Positions 33,753 through 42,007 of a DNA stretch of 42,007 bases are shown here, piece by piece. Where the stretch lies: positions 29,857-71,863 of the forward strand of contig JAPOTT010000050.1 of the NCBI GenBank assembly GCA_026709025.1. Direction: 5' to 3'. Position numbers and translations under genes: made by a program. Source of the stretch: a bacterium. GTDB lineage: Bacteria; Actinomycetota; Acidimicrobiia; Acidimicrobiales; Bin134. Each line of letters opens with the position of its first letter. Position 1 is the stretch's first letter. The notes under the pieces are model-generated. The model had not been told where the DNA came from and made no database searches. It worked only from the letters and a program-made list of their open reading frames with translations.

Positions 33753-33758
33753 TAGCGT
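33753..33758 (+). promoter_or_regulatory. -10 box for dop
   Basis: TAGCGT ends seven bases before the ATG at 33766, as for pyk and the FIST gene. This suggests a promoter of its own for dop and the genes after it. Confidence 0.45.
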
Positions 33759-33765
33759 GCCAACG

Positions 33766-35286
33766 ATGGTGGTACCCAAGATCTGCGGGATTGAAACAGA
33801 GTACGGCATCGTCCACACCGGTGTGGAGTGCCCCGACCATGCGCTGGCCGCATCGCTGTTGATCAATGCCTATATTGCTACCGCAATACGCTCGGGAAAC
33901 GAGGGCCCTGTGCCCGGCGTTAGCTGGGATTTTGAAGACGAAATGCCCGGCAACGACGTGCGCGGGGTATGTGTGGCACATTCTATGGCACCTCGGGTGG
34001 AGCCACACTTGGTTAATTCCGTTTTGACAAACGGGTCTCGCTACTACGTAGATCACGCCCATCCCGAACTCTCCACACCAGAGTGCAGCAATGCTTTAGA
34101 TGTGGTGCTCTACGACAAGGCCGCCGAACAGATCATGATTCGCTCTATGGCCGCCGCCGCAGACATATTGGCCCCACACGAGGAGTTAATCGTCTACAAA
34201 AACAACTCCGATGGTAAAGGCCATAGCTACGGTTGCCACGAAAACTACCTGATGTCGCGCAATACCCCGTTTTCCGACATAGTGGTGCATGCCACAGCGC
34301 ACCTTGTCACACGGCAGATCTTTACGGGGTCGGGCAAGGTGGGGGTGGAGGCATCCGGGCTGAGTGCCGCAGACGTGCCGTTTCAAATCACCCAAAGAGC
34401 AGATTTTTTTGAAGAAGAGGTGGGGTTGGAAACCACCTTGCGCAGGCCCATCATCAACACCCGCGACGAACCCCACGCAGATATGCGCGCCTATCGGCGC
34501 CTGCATGTGATTACCGGCGATGCCAACATGTCGGAGGTGGCCACCTTCTTGAAGGTAGGCAGCACGGCCATTGTTTTGGCCATGGTGGAAGATGAGGTGC
34601 TGCCAAAACAACACCGTTTCGCAGCACCAGTACAAGCCATGCGGCAAGTTTCCTACGACCTTAGCTTGACCAAGCCGTTGGAGATGTTCGACGGTACCAC
34701 CGCCACTGCCTTAGAAATCCAATGGGATTTTTTGGATCAGGCCCGCAAATACGCCAACACGCACGGGCTGGAAAACGTAGGTGGCGAGGTTGTGACCACC
34801 CACGTAATTGATCGCTGGGAGCAAGTTCTAACCTTGCTGGAAACCAACCCAACCTCACTCGCAGATCAGCTAGATTGGGTGGCTAAGTTGAGACTTCTGC
34901 AAGGTCTAGCTGACCGACACGGGCTCAGCTTAGACGATAGCCGATTACGAGCGTTAGACATCCAATACCATGATCTTCGGCCCAATAAATCGGTTGCAGC
35001 CCGTGCTGGCTTACAAACTCTGGTATCTCCACGCAGTGCCCAAGCAGCCATCGCTAACCCGCCTAGAGACACTAGGGCCTATTTTAGAGGTGAGTGCCTC
35101 AGACGCTGGGCTGACAACATCGTGTCGGCAAACTGGGATTCTTTGGTATTTGACTTAGGGGAGGGTCGTGTGCGGCGGGTGCCTCTATATGAACCAACCA
35201 AAGGCACCGCTGCTCTAGTAGAGGGTTTGTTGCAGGAATGCGAATCGGCATCTGAGTTGCTGCAACGCTTAGCCAATATAGGCTAA
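33766..35286 (+). CDS. dop: Pup deamidase / depupylase Dop
   Basis: A 506-residue enzyme of the PafA/Dop family (glutamine synthetase-like fold). It converts the C-terminal Gln of Pup to Glu and can remove Pup from proteins. The ATP/metal start is CGIETEYGI. Further marks are [49 protein letters not shown] and [14 protein letters not shown]. It is longer than the neighbouring PafA and has an extra loop near residues 40-60 (SGNEGPVPGVSWDFEDE), the Dop-specific loop. The ATG at 33766 is preferred; a GTG at 33757 lies inside the putative promoter. It is needed here because Pup ends in GGQ. Confidence 0.96.
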   Translation: MVVPKICGIETEYGIVHTGVECPDHALAASLLINAYIATAIRSGNEGPVPGVSWDFEDEMPGNDVRGVCVAHSMAPRVEPHLVNSVLTNGSRYYVDHAHPELSTPECSNALDVVLYDKAAEQIMIRSMAAAADILAPHEELIVYKNNSDGKGHSYGCHENYLMSRNTPFSDIVVHATAHLVTRQIFTGSGKVGVEASGLSAADVPFQITQRADFFEEEVGLETTLRRPIINTRDEPHADMRAYRRLHVITGDANMSEVATFLKVGSTAIVLAMVEDEVLPKQHRFAAPVQAMRQVSYDLSLTKPLEMFDGTTATALEIQWDFLDQARKYANTHGLENVGGEVVTTHVIDRWEQVLTLLETNPTSLADQLDWVAKLRLLQGLADRHGLSLDDSRLRALDIQYHDLRPNKSVAARAGLQTLVSPRSAQAAIANPPRDTRAYFRGECLRRWADNIVSANWDSLVFDLGEGRVRRVPLYEPTKGTAALVEGLLQECESASELLQRLANIG

Positions 35287-35362
35287 CCAACCTAACCCGA
35301 TAGCCTTAGCGCGCTATGGTGCTACAAACACCAACAAGCCGTCCACTGCGAGGGAACCTTAG

Positions 35363-35557
35363 ATGAGCCAACGCAACCAGATCAAAAAGTCCAAACCCGC
35401 ACAGAATCCTGCGGAGGCAACCCAAGCCTCAGTTGCAACCACCAGCAGCGTTGATCTCAAAGCCAACCTTGATGAGTTGCTAGACGAGATCGACGAGGTG
35501 CTGGAGTCAAACGCTGAAGACTTTGTAAAGTCCTATATCCAAAAGGGTGGCCAGTGA
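35363..35557 (+). CDS. pup: Prokaryotic ubiquitin-like protein Pup
   Basis: A 64-residue, disordered, acidic modifier. The C-terminal half DELLDEIDEVLESNAEDFVKSYIQKGGQ (in part) is the Mpa-binding helix, ending in the conserved Gly-Gly-Gln. The final Gln means Dop must deamidate it to Glu before PafA can attach it to lysines. The ATG at 35363 has GAGGGA about 8 bases upstream. The stop overlaps the prcB GTG by GTGA, so tag and protease are translated together. Confidence 0.98.
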   Translation: MSQRNQIKKSKPAQNPAEATQASVATTSSVDLKANLDELLDEIDEVLESNAEDFVKSYIQKGGQ

Positions 35558-36339
35558 GGTTGCCCACTTTTGCAGCACAAGACGACCCGGGCCCCAACTT
35601 TGTAGCCCTCTTGCAAGCTGCTGGCCTAGCACCCCCACTACCAGATTCTGCAACCAACGACCTGTCCATCACCCACGCCACCACGGTGGTAGCCATTCGT
35701 TGCGCCAACGGTGTGGTGATGGCTGGGGATAGACGAGCCACCGCCGGGCATCTCATCAGCCATAGCTCCATAGAAAAGGTATTCCCCGCCGACCGCCACA
35801 GCGGTATTGCAATCGCTGGAGCCGCCGGGCCTGCTATGGAGATGGTGCGGCTCTTTCAATTGCAGCTTGAGCATTATGAAAAGGTTGAATGCAGACCCCT
35901 CAGCCTAGAAGGCCAAGCCAACCAGCTATCCATCATGGTGCGTAACAACCTGCCAGCGGCGCTTCAAGGCTTCGCGGTAGTACCTTTGTTTGCCGGTTAC
36001 GACACCGCTAGCGAGGTGGGCAGGCTGTTTCAATACGATGTTACTGGAGGCCGCTATGAAGAACGCGAGCACGCGGCAATGGGCTCGGGCAGCTTGCACG
36101 CCGGTACCGTCATCAAGCTGGGTTATCGCCCCGATGCCACCCCCGATGAGATGATTGATCTGGCAGTATCAGCGCTTTATCGCACTGCTGAGGAAGATAC
36201 CGCTACCGGCGGCCCCGACTTGGTACGGGGTATTTTCCCTGTGGTGGCCGTTGTCGGGCCAGAAGGTTTTGAGCGGGTAGATGATACAGATGTGGAACGG
36301 CGCTTCCGCGATCTGCTAGCTAGCATGGACAACAGCTAA
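35554..36339 (+). CDS. prcB: 20S proteasome beta subunit
   Basis: A 261-residue proteolytic subunit. A 42-residue propeptide precedes the active-site Thr43 (HA-TTVVAIRC). The supporting residues are in place: Asp59 (MAGDRRAT) is Asp17 of the mature enzyme and Lys75 (SIEKVFPAD) is Lys33. The residue before the cleavage point is Ala42, where almost all relatives have Gly. The rest (MGSGSLHAGTVIK near the Ser/Gly loop) is normal. GTG start at 35554, overlapping pup. Confidence 0.96.
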   Translation: MRLPTFAAQDDPGPNFVALLQAAGLAPPLPDSATNDLSITHATTVVAIRCANGVVMAGDRRATAGHLISHSSIEKVFPADRHSGIAIAGAAGPAMEMVRLFQLQLEHYEKVECRPLSLEGQANQLSIMVRNNLPAALQGFAVVPLFAGYDTASEVGRLFQYDVTGGRYEEREHAAMGSGSLHAGTVIKLGYRPDATPDEMIDLAVSALYRTAEEDTATGGPDLVRGIFPVVAVVGPEGFERVDDTDVERRFRDLLASMDNS

Positions 36340-36352
36340 GGAGCCCACAAAT

Positions 36353-37072
36353 ATGACCATGCCATTTTATGTAGCTCCTGAACAGATGATGAAAGACCGC
36401 GCCGACTTTGCCCGCAAAGGCATCTCCCGAGGGCGGGCACTAGCAGCTGTGAGCATTCAAGAAGGCATCTTGATCTGTGCTGAGAACCGCTCTCGCACGC
36501 TCCGCAAGGTGAGCGAGATATACGACAGGGTAGCTTTTGCAGGGGTAGGCCGCTACAACGAATTTGATCAGCTGCGTATTGCGGGCATACGTCACGCCGA
36601 CATGAAGGGCTACACCTTCAGCCGCCAAGATGTGGATGCACGCAGTTTAGCTAACCAGTACGCCCAACTTTTGGGCCAAACCTTCACACACGAGATGAAG
36701 CCCTTGGAGGTAGAAATACTGGTAACCGAGGTAGGCCCAACCCATAACACAGATCAGATGTTCCACATTCTCTACGATGGAACCGTCAACGATGAGTCGG
36801 GTATAACCGTATTGGGAGGCTCTTGCGAGGTGATAGCCGACAAACTACAAGAGAGCTATGAGCCCACTTGGCAGTTGCCCGAGGCCATCGGGGCCGCCGC
36901 TCAAGCGCTATCTAGCAGCGATGCAACGCACAACACCGAAGACCTCACTGCTCCCAACAACGCTGTGTTGGGAGCAGACGAATTAGAGGTAGCACTGCTA
37001 GCTCGAGGAAAAAGCGGACGAGCCTTTCAAAGAATTGAAGGCCAAGCGCTTGCAGAGCATCTGGAGCGCTAA
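36353..37072 (+). CDS. prcA: 20S proteasome alpha subunit
   Basis: A 239-residue subunit of the outer, gating rings. The start [24 protein letters not shown] (in part) is the usual alpha N-terminal gate and H0 helix. [22 protein letters not shown] and the C-terminal [17 protein letters not shown] are typical. The ATG at 36353 follows AAGGAG (36338-36343) with 9 bases between, one of few clear ribosome sites in this locus. It lies 13 bases after prcB and 2 bases before pafA. Confidence 0.96.
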   Translation: MTMPFYVAPEQMMKDRADFARKGISRGRALAAVSIQEGILICAENRSRTLRKVSEIYDRVAFAGVGRYNEFDQLRIAGIRHADMKGYTFSRQDVDARSLANQYAQLLGQTFTHEMKPLEVEILVTEVGPTHNTDQMFHILYDGTVNDESGITVLGGSCEVIADKLQESYEPTWQLPEAIGAAAQALSSSDATHNTEDLTAPNNAVLGADELEVALLARGKSGRAFQRIEGQALAEHLER

Positions 37073-37074
37073 GG

Positions 37075-38433
37075 GTGGACAAACGCATATTTGGCATTGA
37101 AAACGAATACGGTGTCACCTGCGCTCTGCGTGGACATCGTCGACTAACCCCAGATGAGGTTGCTCGCTACTTGTTTAGGCGCGTGGTGCATTGGGGTCGT
37201 AGCAGCAACGTTTTCTTGGTCAACGGGGCGCGGCTTTACTTAGATGTTGGATCGCATCCCGAGTACGCCACCCCCGAATGCGATTCTGTGTACGACCTAG
37301 TAGCGCACGACAAAGCAGGTGAACGCATATTGGAAGACCTAGTTGCAGGTGCAGAGCGTCGCTTGCACGAAGAAGGCATCTCAGGCGATGTCTACCTCTA
37401 CAAAAACAACACAGACTCCGCAGGCAACAGCTACGGGTGCCACGAAAATTACCTCACAATAAGGCGTGAAACAACACCTGAGTACAGCTCGGTATTGATT
37501 CCATTTTTGGTGAGTCGCCAGATATATGCCGGAGCTGGCAAAGTTCTGCAAACCAACCGCGGTGCCACCTATTGTCTCAGCCAACGAGCCGAACACATCT
37601 GGGAAGCGCTATCTAGCGCCACAACTAGATCTCGCCCCATTATCAACACCAGAGATGAGCCTCACGCAGATGCCGACCGCTACCGTCGACTTCATGTAAT
37701 AGTGGGCGACTCGAACATGAACGAGTACGCCACTTTCTTAAAAGTGGGGGCTACTGCCATTATTTTGCGAATGTTAGAAGATCCTTCGGTGGCTCTACGA
37801 GATATGACCTTAGACAACCCTATTAGAGCTATCCGCGAGATCAGCCACGACCCTTCATGCAAAAAGCGTATCCGCTTAGCTAGTGGGCGTGAGGCAAGTG
37901 CTTGGGACATACAAGCCGAATACCTCAACAGGGCCCTGAAGTATGCAGAAAACCGTGAGCTAGACGTTCAAGAAAAACAAGCCCTACAAATGTGGGAACA
38001 CTGCCTAACCCAGATTGCCAAAGACCCGCTGGAGTTGGTGGCAGAATGCGATTGGGTTATGAAGTACCAACTATTGGAGGCTTACAAGGCACGCCACAAT
38101 CTCACATGGAACGATGCCCGAGTTGCCCTAGTAGACCTGCAATATCATGATGTAAACCGCTCACGGAGCTTGTACTACCTCATGCAAAACCGCGGCATTG
38201 TAGAACGCATGTGCATAGATGCCGATATCACCCACGCAGTAGAACATCCTCCTGCAACCACACGAGCACGACTTCGGGGAGAGTTCATCAAAAGAGCAAA
38301 AGAGCAAAAGCGTAACTTCACCGTAGATTGGGTACATCTAAAAGTTAACGATCAAGCCCAACGCACCGTTCTATGCAAAGACCCATTCAAGGCTTACGAT
38401 GAACGGGTGGACAAGCTCATAGAAGCCCTTTGA
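37075..38433 (+). CDS. pafA: Pup--protein ligase PafA
   Basis: A 452-residue ligase that joins the C-terminal Glu of Pup to lysines of target proteins with ATP. It is a Dop relative: [39 protein letters not shown] (in part), [19 protein letters not shown] and [14 protein letters not shown]. The Dop-specific loop is absent, which separates it from the paralogue upstream. The C terminus [18 protein letters not shown] is normal. GTG start at 37075 two bases after prcA; pafB follows after 15 bases. Confidence 0.97.
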   Translation: MDKRIFGIENEYGVTCALRGHRRLTPDEVARYLFRRVVHWGRSSNVFLVNGARLYLDVGSHPEYATPECDSVYDLVAHDKAGERILEDLVAGAERRLHEEGISGDVYLYKNNTDSAGNSYGCHENYLTIRRETTPEYSSVLIPFLVSRQIYAGAGKVLQTNRGATYCLSQRAEHIWEALSSATTRSRPIINTRDEPHADADRYRRLHVIVGDSNMNEYATFLKVGATAIILRMLEDPSVALRDMTLDNPIRAIREISHDPSCKKRIRLASGREASAWDIQAEYLNRALKYAENRELDVQEKQALQMWEHCLTQIAKDPLELVAECDWVMKYQLLEAYKARHNLTWNDARVALVDLQYHDVNRSRSLYYLMQNRGIVERMCIDADITHAVEHPPATTRARLRGEFIKRAKEQKRNFTVDWVHLKVNDQAQRTVLCKDPFKAYDERVDKLIEAL

Positions 38434-38448
38434 ATTAAGGGTGCTTAG

Positions 38449-39450
38449 ATGGCAAGCGAATCTCAACTCAAACCAGAGCAGTTCCGCTTAGAGCGCCTGT
38501 TACGTCTGATTGCCGCACTTATCAACTCACCGCGTTTTTTGTCCATTGCCGAACTGCAAACTCAAGTGGGCATAACCAAGAACAAATATAGTGCTGGCTA
38601 CCCGGCTGATTTCGCCTCGGCGCGACGAGCCTTTCATCGAGATATGAACGAGCTTAAGGCGTTGGGCATACCGGTGATTTCGGGCAAGATAAACGAACTA
38701 GAAAAAGACACTTGGGGCTATCTTATTCGCAAGCAAGATTACGCCCTACCAGAGATGGACTTTGAATCTGATGAGCTAGCTGCCTTACATCAAGCTTGTA
38801 CAGCAGTGCGCTTTCATGGGATATCAGGTGCTGAAGCCCTTTGGAAACTAGGGGGTCAAGTAGGTGAGGCCACCCCCACAGAACTAGCTACTGTGCCTAT
38901 AGACCCTTGCTTGGCCGAGCTTTTCAGAGCCGTCACCGAACAGCGCGTTTTGAGATTTAACTATTCCGGTCAACTCCGCTCGGTAGAGCCGTGGACACTG
39001 GCATTTGAGCAAGGACATTGGTACTTGATGGGCTACGACCATACCCGCAGAGACAAACGTACTTTTCGGGTAGACCGTATAGAAGAACCATCGCAAAACC
39101 AAGCGGCCACAAAAGCAACCCCCAAGGTGGAGTTGGGCTATCCGGGAGGTTTTGAACTGACCGCCGACATACCGGGTTGGTCACCAATTCAGCCGTGGAA
39201 ATTGGGCGATCAACCAGAGGTCACCGCGCACCTTTGGGTAACCTCCACACACGCTCCAACAGCTAGTCGCCGCCTCGGTCAAACCCCAGATGCCTACAAC
39301 CACGACGGATCGGTTATTTTTGAGGTGCCGGTTAGAAACCCTGTTGCCTTTCGCTCGGTGGTGCTTGAGTTCTTAGACCAAGCCGAAATCCTGAGGCCCA
39401 AAGAGTTACGCGACGATATGGTGTGGTGGCTTCAAGAGATTGCAAAATGA
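38449..39450 (+). CDS. pafB: WYL-domain regulator PafB
   Basis: A 333-residue transcription regulator. An N-terminal winged-helix part (RLLRLIAALINSPRFLSIAELQTQV, in part) is followed by a WYL domain (EPWTLAFEQGHWYLMGYDHTRRDKRTFRVDRI) and a WCX end. In mycobacteria PafB and PafC act as a pair to turn on DNA-damage genes independently of LexA. The ATG at 38449 has a weak AAGGG upstream. The stop overlaps the pafC start by ATGA, which keeps the two in balance. Confidence 0.94.
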   Translation: MASESQLKPEQFRLERLLRLIAALINSPRFLSIAELQTQVGITKNKYSAGYPADFASARRAFHRDMNELKALGIPVISGKINELEKDTWGYLIRKQDYALPEMDFESDELAALHQACTAVRFHGISGAEALWKLGGQVGEATPTELATVPIDPCLAELFRAVTEQRVLRFNYSGQLRSVEPWTLAFEQGHWYLMGYDHTRRDKRTFRVDRIEEPSQNQAATKATPKVELGYPGGFELTADIPGWSPIQPWKLGDQPEVTAHLWVTSTHAPTASRRLGQTPDAYNHDGSVIFEVPVRNPVAFRSVVLEFLDQAEILRPKELRDDMVWWLQEIAK

Positions 39451-40418
39451 GCAGATTAAGCGCACGCGACCGTTTGGGAAGGATGCTGGAGTTGGTACCG
39501 TGGGTGATGTCGCAAGGTGCCGCGGAGATCGGCGAAATCTCCCAAAGGTTTGACTACCCGCAAGACGAACTGCGCGAAGACCTCACCAAAGTGTTGTTCG
39601 TTGTGGGGCTCTACCCATTTACTCCAGATCAACTTATTAACGTAATCGGCTTAGACACAGAGGAGTGCCTCACCGATGCAGATGAAGACCAGGTTGCCAT
39701 CACCAACGCTGACTACTTCTCTAGACCCCTGCGCCTCACCTCAGCACAAGCCCTAAGTTTGATAGGTGCAGCTAAAGCCCTGCTGATGGAATCCGACACC
39801 GATGGTCCTCTCAGCAGGGGGCTAAAAAAACTCGCTGCTGGTTTAGACATAAGCCCTAACGAAGATTTAGAGATCAACTTGGGAGATGCACCACCAGAGT
39901 GGCTACAGCCTCTTCGGCTAGCGATACAGCAGCACAAAAAGACACAGATTACCTACTACAGTTTTGGCCGCGGTCAAATTACCGAGCGCATCATACAACC
40001 ACAGCAAATATTCTCAGAACGAGGCAACCTCTACGTTAGTGCCTACTGCGAAACGGCTGAAGGAATTAGGGTGTTCTTGATTGATCGAATTAGGGCAGTT
40101 CAAGTGCTAGACGAGCGGTTTGCACCTCTTACACAAACTAACCCTCCGTCAGCATTTCAGCCGCGCTTAGAAGACCCACGGGCGGTGATTCACTTAGCTC
40201 CGCAAGCATCTTGGGTGCTAGAAAAATATCCAATTGAACACCGCGAAACGCTGCCCAATAACAAAATTGCTATCACCATGCGAATTAGCGAAACAAGCCG
40301 TCTAGAGAGGCTGCTCTTGCAGTTGGGCGCACAGGCTGAGCTTCACAGCGTGGAACCACCTTTGCAAATACAGATCGCCCAAAGCGCTGCTACACGAGTG
40401 CTAAGTAGGTACTTGTAA
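39447..40418 (+). CDS. pafC: WYL-domain regulator PafC
   Basis: A 323-residue partner of PafB. The winged-helix start is ARDRLGRMLELVPWVMSQGAAEIGEISQRF (in part); the WYL-type part is ITYYSFGRGQITERIIQPQQIFSERGNLYVSAYCETAEGIRVFLIDRI (in part), and the end resembles WCX. The ATG at 39447 overlaps the pafB stop; a GTG eight codons earlier in the pafB end is less likely. It comes from the same message as the Pup ligase gene. The DNA sites it binds are not evident in this window. Confidence 0.93.
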   Translation: MSRLSARDRLGRMLELVPWVMSQGAAEIGEISQRFDYPQDELREDLTKVLFVVGLYPFTPDQLINVIGLDTEECLTDADEDQVAITNADYFSRPLRLTSAQALSLIGAAKALLMESDTDGPLSRGLKKLAAGLDISPNEDLEINLGDAPPEWLQPLRLAIQQHKKTQITYYSFGRGQITERIIQPQQIFSERGNLYVSAYCETAEGIRVFLIDRIRAVQVLDERFAPLTQTNPPSAFQPRLEDPRAVIHLAPQASWVLEKYPIEHRETLPNNKIAITMRISETSRLERLLLQLGAQAELHSVEPPLQIQIAQSAATRVLSRYL

Positions 40419-40424
40419 CCTCCC

Positions 40425-41126
40425 ATGAGCAACCCGCAAGACACAGATCAGCACACAGACCAAAGCTACACCCGAAGCGACAGTCAAACCCGCACAGATG
40501 TAACGGCTCCCATACCATCAGAGGAACTTTTGTCTACAGATACAGTGGCTGAAACTACAATAGCTGAAACAGACCCTCCCAAATCTGCTACAAGGGTCGC
40601 TCTGGGATGGGTAACAATGCTCGCTGCGGCTCTAGCTTTGGCACTGCTTTTACGATCTGTTTTGTTTCAGGCTTACTACATTCGTTTTACGTCTATGGAA
40701 CCCACCTTACAAAACGGAGACAGGGTATTGGTACAAAAGGCTGGCAATAGCTTGGACAGAGGGGATCTGATTGTGTTTGGGCGCCCCAGCGGTGTTAGCG
40801 GAATGCAATCTGATGACCTCATCAAGCGGGTTATTGCATTGCCCGGTGAGGTTATTAAGTTGCAAGAAGGGGTTGTGTACATCAACAACCAGCGCCTGCA
40901 TGAGCCGTACCTCGATTCCAACAGAATCACCACCGGCGACCTCTCAGTGGCTTGTCCAGAAATGGTGGGGGAGGGTTGCTTGGTGGGAGAAAATGAGGTG
41001 TTTGTTATGGGGGATAATCGCACCAACTCCACAGACAGCCGCACATTTGGCCCTATCCTGACAAACCAAATTGTAGGCCAAGCCATCTTGCGGCTTTGGC
41101 CAATCGGCGATTTTGGTCGTATCTAA
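40425..41126 (+). CDS. lepB: Signal peptidase I
   Basis: A 233-residue type I signal peptidase, a membrane protease that removes signal peptides of exported proteins. A disordered, Thr/Asp-rich cytoplasmic N terminus (1-55) precedes one membrane helix (57-77). The catalytic Ser90 is in FTSMEPTL and the general-base Lys134 in DDLIKRVIALPGE; MGDNRTNSTDSRTFGPI is box E. The conserved Pro-Ser before the catalytic serine is Arg-Phe here (IRFTSM). The start lies 6 bases after pafC, so it probably continues the pafA-pafB-pafC message. In many actinobacteria tatA/tatC occupy this place. Confidence 0.94.
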   Translation: MSNPQDTDQHTDQSYTRSDSQTRTDVTAPIPSEELLSTDTVAETTIAETDPPKSATRVALGWVTMLAAALALALLLRSVLFQAYYIRFTSMEPTLQNGDRVLVQKAGNSLDRGDLIVFGRPSGVSGMQSDDLIKRVIALPGEVIKLQEGVVYINNQRLHEPYLDSNRITTGDLSVACPEMVGEGCLVGENEVFVMGDNRTNSTDSRTFGPILTNQIVGQAILRLWPIGDFGRI

Positions 41127-41132
41127 TTGGCT

Positions 41133-41993
41133 CTAATTGTGTGCCGCATCTGAACGGTGTGCATCAAAAAAGGGCACAAACTGACTAGCCTGGCTGCTGT
41201 CGTGCAACGCACAATCCTCATCAGCGCCCAAGATGCTTCGAACCCCATAAGCTGTCCTGAGGTTGGCCTTATTCAGCACATCGCAGGGCGTTCCAGCTGC
41301 CACCAAATATTTTGCCAACAACAACACCTGATCGCACACCTCGGCCTCCGCCAAATGGTGGGTTGATATCACCACAATCCGCCCGCGATTGCGCTCGTCT
41401 TCAATCACCGCCAAGATGGTCTCTTGGCTTGGCAGGTCTAAGCCGGTGATGGGTTCATCCATCAACAACACGGCGGCATCCTGCGCCAAAGCCTGAGCCA
41501 CCAGAACTCGTTGCCGCTGCCCCCCAGAAAGCTCACCAAACTGGCGCGACATAAGATCTGTCACCCCCAAACGTCGCGCTGCATCACCCACCATATCCAT
41601 GTCACTGCTGCTCAGCCGCCTCACGAGGCCACGGTTGCGGTAGCGGGCCATACGCAACACATTCGCTACTGATATAGGCAACCAAGTGTGCTGACGGTGT
41701 TGCTGAGCTACAAACGCAGATGATTGGAGGCCGGGTTCGGGGCTTATGTGCCCATCTGCGGGGGGATGTAGCCCGCAGATAACGCGCAACAAGGTGGTTT
41801 TGCCACAACCATTGGGGCCCATCAAAGCCGTAGAGGTACCGGGTTGAAAGGTGCAGGTAATGTTGCTCAGAGCTACCTGATCGCGCCGATAAGATGCGGT
41901 TACGCCGCTACACACGATTGGCTGCTCGCTGAGTTGAGCATCGCTGTGGGGGGTCGCAACCTTTGTTCGCATCGTTACCATCTGAGTGACCAT
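41133..41993 (-). CDS. ABC transporter ATP-binding protein, metal type
   Basis: A 286-residue ATPase of an ABC importer. Marks are Walker A GPNGCGKTT, Q-loop FVAQQ, signature ELSGGQRQRV, Walker B VLLMDEP, and the switch STHH. The short-loop layout resembles ZnuC/MntB-type zinc or manganese transporters, and the context (SFRDQVALSNI-like start, C-terminal Cys/His content) does not contradict that; the substrate is a guess. It reads toward lepB. Start sites at 41993, 41981 and 41972 are all ATG; TAGGAT (41998-41993) overlaps the first. The permease and binding protein would lie beyond the right edge. Confidence 0.88.
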   Translation of the reverse strand: MVTQMVTMRTKVATPHSDAQLSEQPIVCSGVTASYRRDQVALSNITCTFQPGTSTALMGPNGCGKTTLLRVICGLHPPADGHISPEPGLQSSAFVAQQHRQHTWLPISVANVLRMARYRNRGLVRRLSSSDMDMVGDAARRLGVTDLMSRQFGELSGGQRQRVLVAQALAQDAAVLLMDEPITGLDLPSQETILAVIEDERNRGRIVVISTHHLAEAEVCDQVLLLAKYLVAAGTPCDVLNKANLRTAYGVRSILGADEDCALHDSSQASQFVPFFDAHRSDAAHN

Positions 41994-42007
41994 CCTACCC
42001 GCGCTAG

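Overview
The window looks like a chromosomal segment of an actinobacterium with moderate GC content (hand counts near 55% in core genes). It carries a full Pup-proteasome locus (mpa, dop, pup, prcB, prcA, pafA, pafB, pafC), a fused FbiC for coenzyme F420 synthesis, a DUF3151 gene and many apparently leaderless genes. A deep lineage such as Acidimicrobiia would fit, but that placement is inference. No rRNA, tRNA, transposase, integrase or CRISPR array was seen.

Left part (1-9.0 kb): a lower-GC AAA/DUF4143 ATPase gene, then glutamate synthase gltB-gltD, then a compact lower-GC type II restriction-modification pair (a DpnA-like adenine methyltransferase and a small PD-(D/E)XK nuclease). Both lower-GC pieces look acquired.

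9.0-18.5 kb: a membrane-anchored protein coupled to an alpha/beta hydrolase (minus strand). Next comes a 554-base gene-free stretch with 13-base tandem repeats and a probable unannotated structured RNA on the minus strand, with its own promoter, several hairpins (two with GAAA loops) and a terminator-like stem. Then a glycerophosphodiesterase faces an atypical pyruvate kinase, followed by DUF3151, a flavin reductase-like protein, RNase D with no normal start codon, a phosphoribosyltransferase, a small Cys-rich protein, and a CLC chloride protein with CBS domains.

18.5-26 kb (minus strand): a tightly overlapping operon FIST protein - transketolase - transaldolase - FbiC, joining the pentose phosphate pathway to F420 synthesis, preceded by a fatty-acid desaturase. 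26-31.4 kb (plus strand): a split ADP-forming acyl-CoA synthetase, a PBP4/DacB-like protein that has lost all three catalytic motifs, three small membrane or basic proteins, and tRNA m1A58 methyltransferase TrmI. A strong hairpin terminator separates TrmI from a convergent ferredoxin.

31.9-41.1 kb: the Pup-proteasome locus. Mpa unfolds, Pup tags, Dop deamidates or removes Pup, PafA ligates it, PrcBA degrades, and the WYL proteins PafB/PafC are DNA-damage regulators in known relatives. Signal peptidase I follows, then a convergent metal-type ABC ATPase.

Two patterns run across the whole window. Many genes without a Shine-Dalgarno have a TAnnnT box 5-9 bases before the start codon (leaderless architecture). 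Short intergenic regions are unusually rich in two-copy tandem duplications of about 10-23 bases.
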